From Hyaloscypha bicolor E (taxonomy: Eukaryota; Ascomycota; Leotiomycetes; Helotiales; Hyaloscyphaceae), in NCBI RefSeq assembly GCF_002865645.1, contig NW_020194512.1, positions 779,119 through 843,118 of the forward strand: 64,000 bases of DNA. Direction: 5' to 3'. Position 1 is the first letter of the stretch. Every line of letters starts with the position of its first letter. Shown one piece after another: positions 50,867 to 63,599 of this stretch. The notes under the pieces were generated by a model. The model ran no database searches, was not told the origin of the DNA, and saw nothing but the letters and a program-made list of their open reading frames with translations. Made by a program: the position numbers and the translations under genes.

Positions 50867-53800
50867 ATGGCAGAGGTCATCGGTGCTCTCAGCGCATCTC
50901 TCCACCTCACCGAAACGGTTGTGAAATACTGCCGGTCGCTGAAGTCTGCGTCTAAGGACGCGGAAACTCTCGGTGATGAGGTTGCAGCCGTGGCACAGGT
51001 CCTTCTGGCGCTCAGGGAATCCCTTCAGCAGCCAACACACACCATTTCGCTGCAGCGAACATCAACATTGTTTTCGGCGATCCAAAACTGCCAAGCCCAA
51101 TTGAAAGGCTTGGAAGCCAGCCTGGCACCCCATGTCTCAGGCAACAGACTCGAAAAGCTGTGGAGGCGCGCAACATGGCCATTGCAACACCAGGACACGA
51201 CAGAAGCCGTCCGGACCCTCCATCGATATGTCCAGATTTTCCACTTTGCGGCTACTCTCGACGGGCTGTGGGTGACTCAGAATCTGAGCGATTTGAGGCC
51301 GGTTACTAACATTTGATTAGGGTTGCTCTGTCCCTCCCAATGCACGACGCCTTGGGAAAGCTAGACAGCCTCCGCGCCTCGCTTGAAAGCGGGCATCGAC
51401 AATCGGAAGCCACGCTTCAAGCAGTGGCAGATGCTGTGAGGATGCTTCCGGAGATCGAACTACAGATCAACAACTTGACCCAAAAGGTTGACGAGCTCGT
51501 CCTTGGTAAGAAACTCCACATATCATGTGACTGATATAATTGGATGATTACTGACGCTCTTAGACCACGATCTCTGCAAACTGCTTGCAAGCATTCCCAC
51601 GCTGGAATTCAAAGACAGGCATCGGAATTTGCAACTCACGCGAATGAAGGGCGGCAGCCGTTGGATCCTTGAAGCCACTGCCTTCGTGGTATGGCGAAAT
51701 GGGCGTTCGAGCGACAGGACATTATGGTGCAATGGCGCTCCCGGCGCTGGTAAAACCTATCTGGCGTGAGTGACGTCCCAAATCCGCGGGCAGCACTAAG
51801 ATAGTGCGTCGTGCTAGATCTGTCGTTATCGATGACCTCTTGGAGGTCTCACAAGTAGCCGAACGGCGAGTTCTCTACTTCTACTTCGACTATAAGAAGC
51901 AAGGAGTCCAAACGCCGTTTATGGTTCTGCAGACCCTCTTGCACCAGCTTCTATCTACGTATTCCAGCATACCCCCAGAGGCAACGAAACTGGCCGAAGA
52001 TCTCGCCAAAGGTAGAGGCCTACCGAGCTGGATAGACCTCATGGCCCTATTTATCAGCTTTTGCAACAGCAGATCCTCGATATTCATTGTCCTCGATGCT
52101 CTTGACGAGTGCGATGCCGCGGCAAACCGAGGCCCGATTCTTGAATTAATCCAAGGCCTCAAGTCGTCCAAGGTGCAAGTTCTGATCACCAGTCGACCGT
52201 ATCCACCCGACGTGAACAGGGTTCTCGGCGACTGCCCTCAAGTGCTTGTCGAGGCATCAGACAAGGATATTGAAGATTATGTCTTGGGCCAGATTGAGTC
52301 CGACGTTGAGATGAAGGAAATGCTTGACGACTCTTTAAAACAAGTGATTGTCAAACGTATCCTAGAGAAAAGCCAAGGAATGTGAGTAAACATCTCCAAT
52401 AAAATAATGGAATCGTGCCGTTTGGGGAAGGTTTCGAAATCTAACCTCAGTACTCGTAGGTTTCTTCTCCCGGCCCTGCAGATCAACAACATTCTTGGTC
52501 AGACCAACGCCGACGAGGTACAACACGCGCTGGATACCTTACCCAGCGGGCTTGCCGACAATCTGGCCATGACCATTGAGCGAATCAAAAAGCAGCACTC
52601 TCAAAGTCAGACCCGCTCTAGACTGGCCTTCACGGTACTCCAATGGCTCTCTACCGTCCGACGACCAATTACGACCAATGAGCTTCAGCACGCCATCGCC
52701 ACTCGACCGGGTTCCTCGCAGTTAGGGGCTCTCACAGACCCCAAGCTGTTTGTGCATTGCTGCTTCGGCCTGACCATCATCGACAAAGAAACTTCAGTTA
52801 TCAGATTGGTGCACTTCTCCGTGAACGAATTCCTCCAAGAACGACGAGATGAACTGTTTGACGACCCTGATAGCACTTTGGCCGGATCTTGTCTGACTTA
52901 CATGACTCTCTTCATCGAGAAAGAGTCGCGGGCCGGCGACCATCTGGAGTGGACGAAGGATCCAGCCTCTATTCGAGTCCACCAGTGGCCATTTTGGGAA
53001 TACGCTGCCGGCCATTGGGGCATCCATGCGGGGAGATCATGTGCTGGTGAGGCAGAGTCCTCTCTAAGAAGTTTCGCATTTTCTCGGGATTCCCTCAAAC
53101 TCTGGTCGGAATATATGATCTACAAGCTCAAAGACAGGAACGGCCCAGCTGGATCTAGTGAGTCGGAGCGGTTTGCGTCGTTTGTTTCACACGACAGTAG
53201 CCTGCTCCATATCGCCTCGATCTACGGCCTTCATCGGGCGGTCCAAGACTGTTTGACTATGGGATTCGAGGTTAACCAGCGAGATGGAAATGACGCCACT
53301 GCTTTCATGCTAGCGGCGGGGAACGGCTGGGACTCTATTCTGACGCTGCTGCTAGCTAATGGATCCTTGGATGTCAATATTCGAGACCAGAAGGGCCGAA
53401 CAGCACTCTGCTACGCGGTAGAGAACAAGCAGGAAACCACCATACGTCTTCTGCTAGGTCATCCGGCTATTGATGTGAATGCCGGCAGAGCCCTGGAGTT
53501 TGCATGCTGCTATGATGAGAGGGCAAAAGAGACCGAAGTCGTGGTTCCGTTGTTGCTCTCCCACCCCGACCTCAATCTCCAGGCGCAGTCCCACAGGGTC
53601 GTAACTACGGCTGTCTTTGGATTAGCCCGCAGCATGCTCTTCGATCTTTTGCGGACATTGCTGCGCCGTCCCGACTTCCAGACCCGCCAGTCCATGTTCG
53701 AGGAGAACGCGATGAACGATTTTTACAACTACTGGCTGAACACAGATTATGACATTGACCTATGGGCCAAGAGGTTAGATCAGGTATACCAAGTGCCCGG

Positions 53801-55478
53801 GTTAATCGCTCTAGTTGAGAAAACTTTTGACAAAGGCTCGGGTTCCCTGGCGCCGAGATTGCTGTGGTCGTTTGTGTACTACGCATTTGCTGGCTATCCC
53901 AGCCGTCCCGCCGAGGTGGATGTTGACTCGGATCTAGAGTTTGATTTGGATGATCTGGAGCTAGATATGGATCTGGAGCTAGATGTGGATCGCGAGTTAG
54001 ATGTGGATCGCGAGCCAGATGTGGATCGCGAATCGGATTCCGAGCCGTCGACACAACCTGGTGTCGCAAAGTCAACAGATCCGTGGGTCTACGGACTTGG
54101 GTTCTGGGATAACTCGAGCAGTGACTTGCGCCGAGGTTTGCGCAACAAGTTGGAAGCCGAAGGCATCTCCCTTTCCAGTCTAGACTCTAAGGGGCGGAGC
54201 TTCCTGCACAACGTCTGTCAGCTAGGCCCAGGGGGTGAGGCTGTCATGAAGTTGGACTGCCTGCAGTTTCTCTTGGAGAATGGAGCGGAACTGAATCTTC
54301 GAGACGAGACCGGTCGAACGCCTCTCCACTACGCCGCTGCCAGCAGGGAAGACGTGGCACCTGAGATCGTGGAAGCACTCATTTTAGCTGGTGCAGATCC
54401 ACGGGCATCAGACAACGAAGGGCGGACTGTGTTGCACTCCGCTGCGGCAGGCAAGAGCTTGGAGGTCCTGGAGCTGCTCGTTGAGAGAGGTACCGATGTC
54501 AACGCAATAACCATATCCGGTGACTCAGTGTTACATGTCGTCGCCGAAAACGCAGAAAGTCCCCGCTCCATGATTGAGTATCTGCTTGCAAAGGGCTGCC
54601 GCCTCGACGTCAAAAACAACAATGATATGACCCCGGGATTCGCCTCTGTTTGGGGATCCCCGGAAATACTGGAGACCTTTCTGGATCTCGGCGAAGATCC
54701 CTTCGCCCAAGCTTCTTTCGGAAATTCAATGTTTCTTAACTGCGTATGGATGCTCGGCCCCAAGGAGACATCGCTTTGTCTCTCACACAAACCATCCGAG
54801 GGAGACATACCTCTGCACAGAGTTGGCTACTTTGGGATGAATGCCTTCGATTTCCTGTCGAACTTCGATCGCTCGGTCGCAACAGAGCTCGGATTCACCA
54901 CGCAGGACTGGTTAGCATACACGCCGACGCCGCCGACGATACGCCGGGAATATGCGTTGAAGTTTCTCCTACCCAGGATCGTAGAAATGCTCACTCCCGA
55001 CGTTGACAGGAGACGTTTGCTGAGCGAAAGGGGGGCAAACCAGCTGCTCCACCTAGGTGATGACCAAGGAGCGACCATTTTGCTCGAGCAATTTCTCGTG
55101 CCGGCGTCACGCTGCTCGGCCTCGCCATATTTCGAGGGAACCCTCCACTGCTCTACTTGTCGTAGCAACGACGCCCCGATATTCAAATGCCGGATTTGCC
55201 CGAGTGTATATTTCTGTGGGGAGTGTCGAGACGTCATCCCGAGGAAACAAGGCAGCTATACCGATTCCACGCACTGCAAGGGTCACGAGTTTCTTGAGAT
55301 TCCGGGGAAGAATTGGAGGAACTTGCCCGATGGAAAGGTCAACCCCGAGGGTCAGACGATGGAGGAGTTCCTGGAAGGGCTGAAAGACCGTGTGACGCGC
55401 GAACTCGGGAGCGGCACTTGCAGCGGCCGTGAGCTTCTTACTAAATCTGAAATACTAGAAGATTCAGCCTCATATTAA
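50867..55478 (+). CDS. NLR-like STAND protein: Helo-like N, NACHT, ankyrin, ZZ-like finger
   Basis: Five exons fit one frame: 50867-51267, 51321-51505, 51564-51765, 51818-52381 and 52460-55478, giving 1456 residues. Introns are 53, 58, 52 and 78 nt, the first with a perfect TACTAAC branch site. Residues about 1-135 match the fungal N-terminal domain of STAND proteins (start MAEVIGALSASLHLTETV). The NACHT NTPase has Walker A GAPGAGKT (253-260), Walker B FIVLDALDECD (352-362) and ITSRPYP (about 385-391). A first ankyrin block lies at about 694-860, an acidic repeat at about 937-985, a second ankyrin block at about 1027-1205, and a C-terminal zinc finger (CSTC, CRIC, CGEC, then H/C residues ending GHEFLEIPG) at about 1339-1401. 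Such proteins oligomerise on ligand binding and start programmed cell death. No stops are present, so it looks intact. Confidence 0.9.
53933..54034 (+). repeat. Coding minisatellite, 18-nt unit (acidic linker)
   Basis: In-frame units of GATGTGGATCGCGAG plus three variable bases (DVDREx), with diverged GATMTGGATCTGGAG units before them, encode an acidic Asp/Glu/Leu/Arg linker between the two ankyrin blocks of the STAND protein. The three best units are nearly identical at the DNA level, so copy number may vary between strains. Confidence 0.85.
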
Positions 55479-56211
55479 TAATCTCACATTAATTTTCATG
55501 TTTGAAGCTCCACAGTCGGTTATCTAGACAGCGCAATTACTGCAAACCCTCAGACGATAAACTTCACCAGGACGTCACGATGTCGAGCGCAACGCTACTC
55601 CGAAACAGTACAGCGATCGCCAATTTGTGAGCACGAAGCCTCAACGTCGAATTCTGCCCAGAAGGTAGCGTCTGGAAGAGCTCAACGTGTGGGTCGGTGG
55701 TCATTTAGGCGGTGCTATTGGAATTAAGATCTGTTAAGATTCCCTGTGACGATCCAACTAGCACTGCTTCATGTTGAGAGAGATGTTGAAGGAGGCATGG
55801 ATAGCGTGGAAAGGCTCGAATTCGATACCCTTCCTCGAGAAGATGGAACTTTCTATACCTGTATGATGATGTACTGTACAGGGATCTGAAGGCGACGTGA
55901 AACAACTAACAAGTGGATGCTCAGTCAACAACAACAATTATATACTTTGATGCTGTAGAACACGCATGGTGATTTTTACTATTCCCAAGACTCTCGAGTG
56001 TGCTTTCCAGTTCCTTATTCGAGGGCGACCGCGCCTTACCCAAAACCAGAACAACAATTGAGCAAGTGCTTCCGGGTTAACAATCCTACCCCCCTTGTCC
56101 GAAATGTCACGAGGAAGCGTAGATAGTGTATCCGTCTCGCTAGCCAGCTCCCCTTGATTTGTTAAGACACCGGATGCCAGACGCTTTCGCTTTCGTTCTG
56201 TTTGCTCTCAT
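55479..56211. other. No confident gene
   Basis: Normal-composition DNA after the STAND gene. Short open frames exist (for example 66 codons minus, 55905-55705), but none has recognisable motifs or splice partners that I can support. Confidence 0.4.
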
Positions 56212-56331
56212 CAGTGTGTCCAAAAAAAATCAAGGCTAATTAACTATAATTAACTATAGTTGATTATAGTTGAGTATGATTTGATTAAGTAGATTTTGAC
56301 TTGATTTGATTTGATTCAGAGGGACACACTG
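56212..56331. mobile_element. hAT-type MITE (CAGTGTGTC family), 120 bp
   Basis: Ends CAGTGTGTCC and, inverted, CAGTGTGTCCC are flanked by near-perfect 8-bp repeats GCTCTCAT (56204-56211) and GCTCCCAT (56332-56339). The interior, rich in TTGATTTGATT and TTAACTATAATTAACTATAG, matches both end regions of the 770-bp element at 40329. It lies about 150 bp beyond the stop codon of the IFI6-like gene. Confidence 0.85.
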
Positions 56332-56479
56332 GCTCCCATAGTACGCTATCAAATTTGAGTCGGGATTACGGCTGTCCGTACCCACTGAAGCGAGGACCGG
56401 TCCATCGAGCTCATCAAGGAGGTTACTAGCCGTAGCAAAGTCAAGCAAAGTTATTAATCATTTCCTAAACTGCACTGCA

Positions 56480-56909
56480 CTATGCCTTGCTAGGCCAGAA
56501 ACGTAATATAGCAGCCTCCGAAATCACCACGTAAGCCTGCATTGTCCAATTAACAATAGGGACCCCATATCCTCCCATTGCTGCACTCTGCAAACATGCG
56601 AATATACTATGTGCCCCGACATTCCCTAGCATCGACTGAAGCCAAGCCGCAACAGTGCCTAATGTGATTCAAAAAAATGATCAGTCTTGACCCATCCGTG
56701 AACTACAACTGTGATCACTCACCAGCAATAGGGCCTGAAGCCCCAAAACCCATTGTTGCGAGGAGTGGGCCCGTAAGAGCAGCTGGCGTGAAGATTAGAA
56801 AGCCGTTAGCAACAAGCAAAGCGCTTTGTCCAGGGTGGGCGGTAATCCATTCGAGGACGACAGCGGGGACATTTGTGATGCTAAATCGAAACGTTGGCTT
56901 CTTTGGCAT
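56480..56909 (-). CDS. IFI6/IFI27 (ISG12)-like small membrane protein
   Basis: Two exons, 56909-56723 and 56658-56480, separated by a 64-nt intron (GTGAGT to ATTAG), give 121 residues. The core has the family's signature: HPGQSALLVANG followed by FTPAALTGPLL and GFGASGPIAGTVAAWLQS, then GNVGAHSIFACLQSAAMGGYG. Animal ISG12 proteins sit in mitochondria or ER membranes and influence apoptosis; fungal members are small hydrophobic proteins of unclear role. The start is set at the ATG just before PKKPTFRF. The frame is open further upstream to a TTG, so an extra 5' exon is possible. No damage is seen. It is convergent with the STAND gene about 1 kb away, which invites comparison with cell-death modules but proves nothing. 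Confidence 0.85.
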
Positions 56910-57199
56910 GCCGCTAGCTGCCTGTCGGACGACTTGTAGACTCAATGTATTAATATAGTATAGTATCTGGGGAAAGCTCAGAGTAGATGACACAATCAAG
57001 GAGCCAGAATCGGTCGAGCTGTTCGAACATGCTGGAATTCTTAATCCTGAGGCAGAAATTCATCAGCTGGCCCCCCATGAGTGCGGGGGCGTCTACAGCA
57101 CGTGATCTTTTCGTGGCACAGTGTGATTGGAAAGGGTAAAAAGCAGGGGAAAAGTAAAACGACACCCCGTGGGTATTGATTGGGGGCGTCGATTAGGGA
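56910..57199. other. Upstream region of IFI6-like gene
   Basis: Normal-composition DNA up to the AT-rich block. A 71-codon minus frame here has no recognisable content. Confidence 0.4.
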
Positions 57200-59611
57200 C
57201 CAGACTATCTACGACTTGTATATAGCTAAAGAGAAAAAGAGAGAGGAGGAAATAAAAGGGAAAAAGTACTAGTTATAATAGCGGGATTAATATAATAGTC
57301 GGGGCTTAAAGTATAAAGAATTTCATATATAAAAAATCCTAAGCTAGAGAAAGAGGAAAGAAGAAGGAATGCTTTACCTTTTAATAATATTTATTAGTAT
57401 TGAATGCTGTATGTGTAGTAAAGGATGATTCATTGAGTTCTCTGTCTGAAAACTAGCTAAGTAGGGCGAAGCCTCGCTTATCCGTACACGTGCTATCCTG
57501 CCATATAATATATCCGCCCTGATATACTAATTGCAATGTCCTTGTTATAAAGTCGATATATTTATATATAATCTATAACGCCTCTAATAGAAAAGCAAAT
57601 GAAAAGTACTAAGTATATATTATTATATCTCGTAAAAGCAGTAGTTATTTAATACTTTCTAGTACCCTAATTAACTACTTCCTGGTAATCTTTGGTTCTA
57701 GCCGAACTATAGACCTTAATAGTATCCTTATAGGAAATAAGGAAGATATTATTATAGCCTGGAATTATACTACTACTAATAATAGCGGGGATCTGCTATG
57801 TTTGGGTATAGAGGCAAGGTAGGACCGAAATTGGAAACTAGTACGGGATATATAATTATATATTAGGAATAATTACTTGGTATAGGAGATAGATACTAAA
57901 CTTGGGATTACTGACTTATAGTAAGAGAGGATTAGTAATATATATCTTCTTATATTAAACTATCTACTAAAAAACCGTATATAATAACGTAACCAGAAGT
58001 CGGGAATATATTAGTATTCGGGAACTAAGAATTATTATTACTAGCTTGGGCTATAGTTATTATTAATCTTATCTCAGGGCCCGTATAAATGGCTGGAAGT
58101 TATAATATTTATTATATAACTAGGGGAATTAGACTAGTATTATGTATTTTCTAGTTATTAGAAATCGTAATAATTTCCTTGGGAGTTTACTATTCCTTTA
58201 GTAACTAGAGAATTTCCCTATCGGGAATAAAGTCGAGATAAGATATATTTTCTATTAGGACTAGTATACTATCTTTAACCTTTCTAATATAGTCTGCCTT
58301 AACTATTTCCTTTAGGTATAATTAGTCTTTTTATTCTTTTCTCTTAATATTTTCTTGAATATATAATAATAAGGATTTATTATACTTAATAACTGGGATT
58401 TATTAACTACTAGCTTGGGAATCTGCTATTATAGGATCCTATAGAACTTCGGGCAGGTTTTCGGGTAATTTCTAAATATAAAACTATTCCTGTAATTATA
58501 GTAATATATAAAGCTTGTTATTATTTAGTATTATAATATAAAGCTCCTAATAATACTACTTGGGAAAGTAAAGAAATATACTAAATACCAGATTCTTCTT
58601 ATATATACTAGTAAATTCCGCTAAGTACTTTTTAAATCCTAATATATATTACTCTATATATATAAGATTAGATTCCGAAATAGGAATAATAAAATAAGAG
58701 TAATTATTATATTTATATTCCAGAAAGAGTAGCTATAGTTTCTCGAGATTATTCTCGAAATCCTTCTTAATAATATCCTATATAAAGTAATAGGTAAACT
58801 ATATAAAATATATTATATTATAAAGTATTAATTTGCTTTATTATAACTAGAAGTATAGCTTATTTACGAGTTTAACTAATCTTTATATACTATAGAATAG
58901 CTCGGTATCTATTATAGTTATCTGGGGTACTAATATTTCCGAATCTATAAATATCTTTAGAACTAATATTAGAATGAATTCGGAATCTAAGTTTATTTTT
59001 GGAATCTCGGAATCTGTATTTATTTTCGGAACTAATATTAGACTAGTTTTGGAATATATCTTGATTATTAGGTTAGGAATTAGAGCTTTTTCTAGAAAAA
59101 AAGTTATTAGAATTATAGGTTATATTATTAATACCTTTAAGCTAGTCTTTTATAGTTTTTTTAGGTCTAATTAAAGGTTCTTCTTCGGGGTTCCTAACTC
59201 TTATATTAGATTTTTAATAGATATATATATAGCCTATATAAGGTAATTATTATTACCTTCCCTAATATATTTATTAATCTTATTTTATCTTAGTAACTTC
59301 TTTTTCTTAACTAAGTTATAAACCTTATAATACTAGTATTACTATAAGACTGCTTATTATTTGGGATCTAACTAGAAATAAAGGGGTTTTTCCTGGAATT
59401 TCTTATTAGTTCTTTATAATTTTCGTAATAGGCTTATTCTAGCTAACTAGAAAGCCGGCCTCTTAGTCTAATAAAGTTATATAGATATACTAGAAGTCAG
59501 GTATAGGATCCTAGACTATCTAAAGATAGAACCGGAAGTTATAAGAAGAAATTCGGATTATTAGGAAGCTTATTAGAAAGATTAGAATTCTTATTATAGA
59601 ATTTGGGAAGC

Positions 59612-59779
59612 TTATTAGAAGTACTAGTAATCTTATATAGAAACCTGGGAAATATCTTAGAATTCCTAGTATTTCTATATAGGAACTTAGGAACCCTATT
59701 TGGATTATTAATATTCCTATATAGGAACTTGGGAAATATATTCGGATTATTAGTATTCTATTATATTACCTTCGGGATT
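59612..59779 (-). repeat. 42-bp tandem repeat, about four units
   Basis: Four diverged units of 42 bp (plus-strand core TATATAGGAACTTGGGAAAT) lie in one continuous open frame on each strand. On the minus strand each unit would encode 14 residues of the type NPNxFPKFLYRN. Keeping the 42-bp period in frame suggests it was once a coding repeat, probably in an ORF of the RIPped element or a nested gene. Confidence 0.6.
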
Positions 59780-62700
59780 TACTAGAAGTTATTAGGAACC
59801 GGTTTCGGAATCTTTATTATTCTTAAAAAAGAGTCTGGAATTTGTTTAGTATTATTATAATAAGAATATTCGAGTAATTAGAAGTTTATTATTATTATAG
59901 ACAAGAAATAGATATAGAGTAAAATTATAATATATATTAAGTATATCCTAATTAGGCTTATTACGGTTTTTAATATTACTTATATTAAGATTATTACTAA
60001 TTTCTTTCTTAATTATAAGTAACTAGTATTTATATATATATACCGGGAAAAGTATTTAGTAGCTAGTAGATACTAAATTATATAAAGACTTCTGGGAAAG
60101 AAACCTTAAGGGAAGAACTAATAGTATCTCTAGTAATATTATAAGATAATTAAGGATTAAAGTTATTAGAAATATAAGAAATATAATAAAGAGATTACCT
60201 TATAAATAAGTCAAGTAAATATTATAAAGATAAATAGTAAAGTAATACCAAAATTATTAAGTAAGTATAAAAGGTAATACTAGTAAGTATCTATAGTTTT
60301 AGAAAACTATTTCTAATATTTTAAAGCTAGAAGAACTAAGAAAGAATTCTTGTAATTATTAACTAGCTTTTTTATATTTCCCAAAAGCTTAACTAGGAAC
60401 TATTTATTATATACTAATAAATAGCCTTTATATTATATAAGATATTTAATAGATATCTTATTACTATATCTTATAATATATTTATTTATGAAATATTCTA
60501 GCTTATAAGACTTTTACTTATTAGTATTTCCTATAATTCTTTTTACTAGTTCTTAGATATTTGGCTTAGGTTTTCTAAATAGATCCTCTTTTTTAGGAGC
60601 TAGCTAAAAATATATAATAGAGATTATATAATAAATCTTCTAAGAAAGTAAAAGATCTAGCTTATATATAAGGTAGCTAATCTTTCTTATAATTATAAAG
60701 GATCCTATATATTATTCGGAAAGCTTCGGATTAGATTTCTTAGGTAAGCTATAGCCCTTATATAGCTTTAGGTATATTTTATTACTAATTTCCAAAGAGA
60801 TTAGTTAGTATTTAGTATTATAGCTTTCCTTAGTAATATTTATAGTAAAATTAATTAAGATTTGAATATCTAAGTAATATAGCTTATAAATAACTAAGGG
60901 AAGTTCCTGTTTCTATTCTAGTATAATAAGGCTTAATCCCGTATTAGCCTTTATTCCTATAATAACTTTATTAGGGCTATATCTAATTAGTATATAGAAG
61001 GAATTATTTAAGGTATATTAAAAAGATAATATATTATTAGACTAGGGAATTCTCGGGTATTTATATATATAATAGTAAAAGGTAATCTTAATATATTAGT
61101 TTTTGATTTCGGACTACCTATTAGTCTATAGATATTATATAATTAAATAGAAAAGCTTAGTACTAAGTAATATGAAAATCTTTCTCTAAATTACTAATAT
61201 AAACTTAGAATTCCGGTCAGAAATAAACTCTTTTAGAATGTCCTAGAATATAAGTAGTAGTATTCTAACTAGAATAGTAGCCTAATCTTTTATAGTATAT
61301 ATATTATATCCGGGAATAAGTAAGAACTTATAAGAAAACTTATAGGTATTTATTATAAGATAATTAAAGGTACTATAGCTATTAATAAACTAGGGTATAA
61401 CTATATTAATTTCTGGTAATATAAGGATAAAATCTATAGTAATTATATAAAATAAGTAGGGAATAGTATAAATAGGCTAGAGTTTATTATTTAATTAGAT
61501 ATAGAGGGTAGTATTTATAAGATAGCTCAGGTAGTACTTAATAAAGTTCTTGATTTTCTTAGTTAGTTTAGAAATATAAAATAATCTTAATTCCTAAATT
61601 ATTTTTAGAATTCTAAAATATTCCAGGCTATAGGCTTCCTTAAATATATTTTAGAGAACTATATTAGGAATATATAATCTGTTTTAGCCCTTTATTATAG
61701 TATTATATAGCAGACCGTTTTTAATAAAAAATAGAACTCCTGGTTAAATATATAATTTAGAAAGCTTATTACTTATATATTTCAGAAATTAGAGAGTTTA
61801 CTAGAAATATAGATCCGTAGTATACCTAGTTACTAGATATTTTCTAAATTTCTCGGTTATATATACTTCTAATATTATATAGATATTATTAAGAGTATTA
61901 TTCTTAAAAATATTCTTTAGTTTAAAGATATAAAGTCTAGAAAGTATATTAGAAATAATATTCGTTTTTCTAGAAATATAATATACTTCTAGGCTAAACT
62001 AGGAAAAATATTATAATATATAATATAAGTATATATTTACTTAATTAGTATTAGAAGTTATAAATATAACTTAATTATATATTTTATAAATAATAAAGTA
62101 ATTACTAAGAATAATAATTAGATACTTTAATAAGTGAAATATAATATATAAATAGTAATAAATATAGATAAGGCAAGTAACTTCTAGTTTTATTAAATAA
62201 TAATTCTTTTCTATAGGGCTAAGAAGCTTACTAAGGAATAAAATAAGCTAAACTACTATAGAAAAAATCTTTACTAGGTCCTTAGGTATTTTATAATTCT
62301 CCTTAAAATAAAAGAATATAATTTCAAAATCGCAAATATTTAAGGTATTAATTTTCGTATAAGTAACCTTTTTAGGATTATAATATATTAGGAATTAAGG
62401 ATTAGAAAGATAACTTCTTACTAATTTAAAAGAGGCCTTTTCCAAGTTAGTTAGTTCCTAGGTAAAATGAATATAGAACTTCTTTTTCTTAGGTCTAACT
62501 TAATCCTATTTATATTTCTTTACTAATATCTCGGTCTTATACTATTATAAAGGCTTAATTACCTTTATATAAAAGGAAATATATTATCTAAGAAATCCTA
62601 TTATTCTAATAAAAGTTTTAAGTTCCTTAAATAAAAATAGGAATATAAGATTCTTAATTACTAATATATGTTTCTTAGTTATAAATATTTCGAGTTTATT

Positions 62701-62841
62701 TACTTAGTATTCAAAAAACTAAATAGAAAAATAGGCCAGAAAGAACTTTATTAGAAAAAGAAAAAGATCTATTTTAATAAATAGGGAAAAGATTTATTAA
62801 AGGTAATAAATATATTAGTTAATAGTCTTAGAAAAGATAAT

Positions 62842-62867
62842 TATATTATTAATAAATATACAAGCGA
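62842..62867 (-). pseudogene. Reverse transcriptase active site, Asp-Asp turned Asn-Asn
   Basis: The minus strand reads ACIFINNIIIFSK where gypsy reverse transcriptases have (Y/F)xDD(I/V)xxFS. The two AAT codons are what RIP makes from GAT (G-to-A). This both identifies the element and explains its death. Confidence 0.7.
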
Positions 62868-63599
62868 AATCTTTATATAAATATAGCTTTCTATTTATAA
62901 ATTATTAAATATATACTAGGGAATTCTTAAATTCTATTAATATAATCTTAAACTATTCTTGGCTATAGTAGCTAATAATAATAAAGTATTTCCTATATTC
63001 GGGCTTAATTAGGAATTAGTAAAAGAAAGCAGAATTATTAATATATGAGATATATTATATATTTTATAGAACTTTAATAACTTCTAATTAAAGTAGTATT
63101 AGGTAAATATCGGAAATAGCCTATTTATTTAATAGTCTGAGATTAACTATTAGATATACCTTATACTTTCTCTTTATAATCTTCTAGACTATAAATATCA
63201 TATAACTAAATAGTATTAGGAACTTTACCTAATCTATTAGGTTCTTTATATATAGACTATTAAAGATATTATTAATTACTTCTTAATTCTTAAAACTAAT
63301 AAAATAAACTTTTACAGAGATCTTCCCGTTTTACTAGCTATTTATAAGAGAAATAGATATTATTTCTTTCTCGGATATATTAATTAGGCCTTTTTTTCCT
63401 AATATACTATAAATTTAATAACTAATACTTGAATCTGCTTAGTAAGCTCGGGCTCGAGATTATAAATATAAATATTATTTTCTATTATAATTTCGGGAAT
63501 ATTTAATAGTTTTGAGATACTAATTATAAGGCTATTATTAGAGAAGTCCTAAGAATTAAAAACTTCCTTATATTAGGTCTCCTTTATTATCTTTAGGTT

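Noticed and set aside
53605..54075. 156-codon minus ORF with repeated RDPHL units
   Set aside because: It is the antisense reading of the acidic minisatellite of the STAND gene.
56677..56958. 93-codon plus-strand ORF
   Set aside because: Antisense shadow of the IFI6-like gene, which has intron signals and a clear family signature on the minus strand.
12000..57200. tRNA or rRNA genes
   Set aside because: No cloverleaf-compatible stretch with A and B box patterns, and no rRNA-like sequence, was noticed in the GC-balanced parts.
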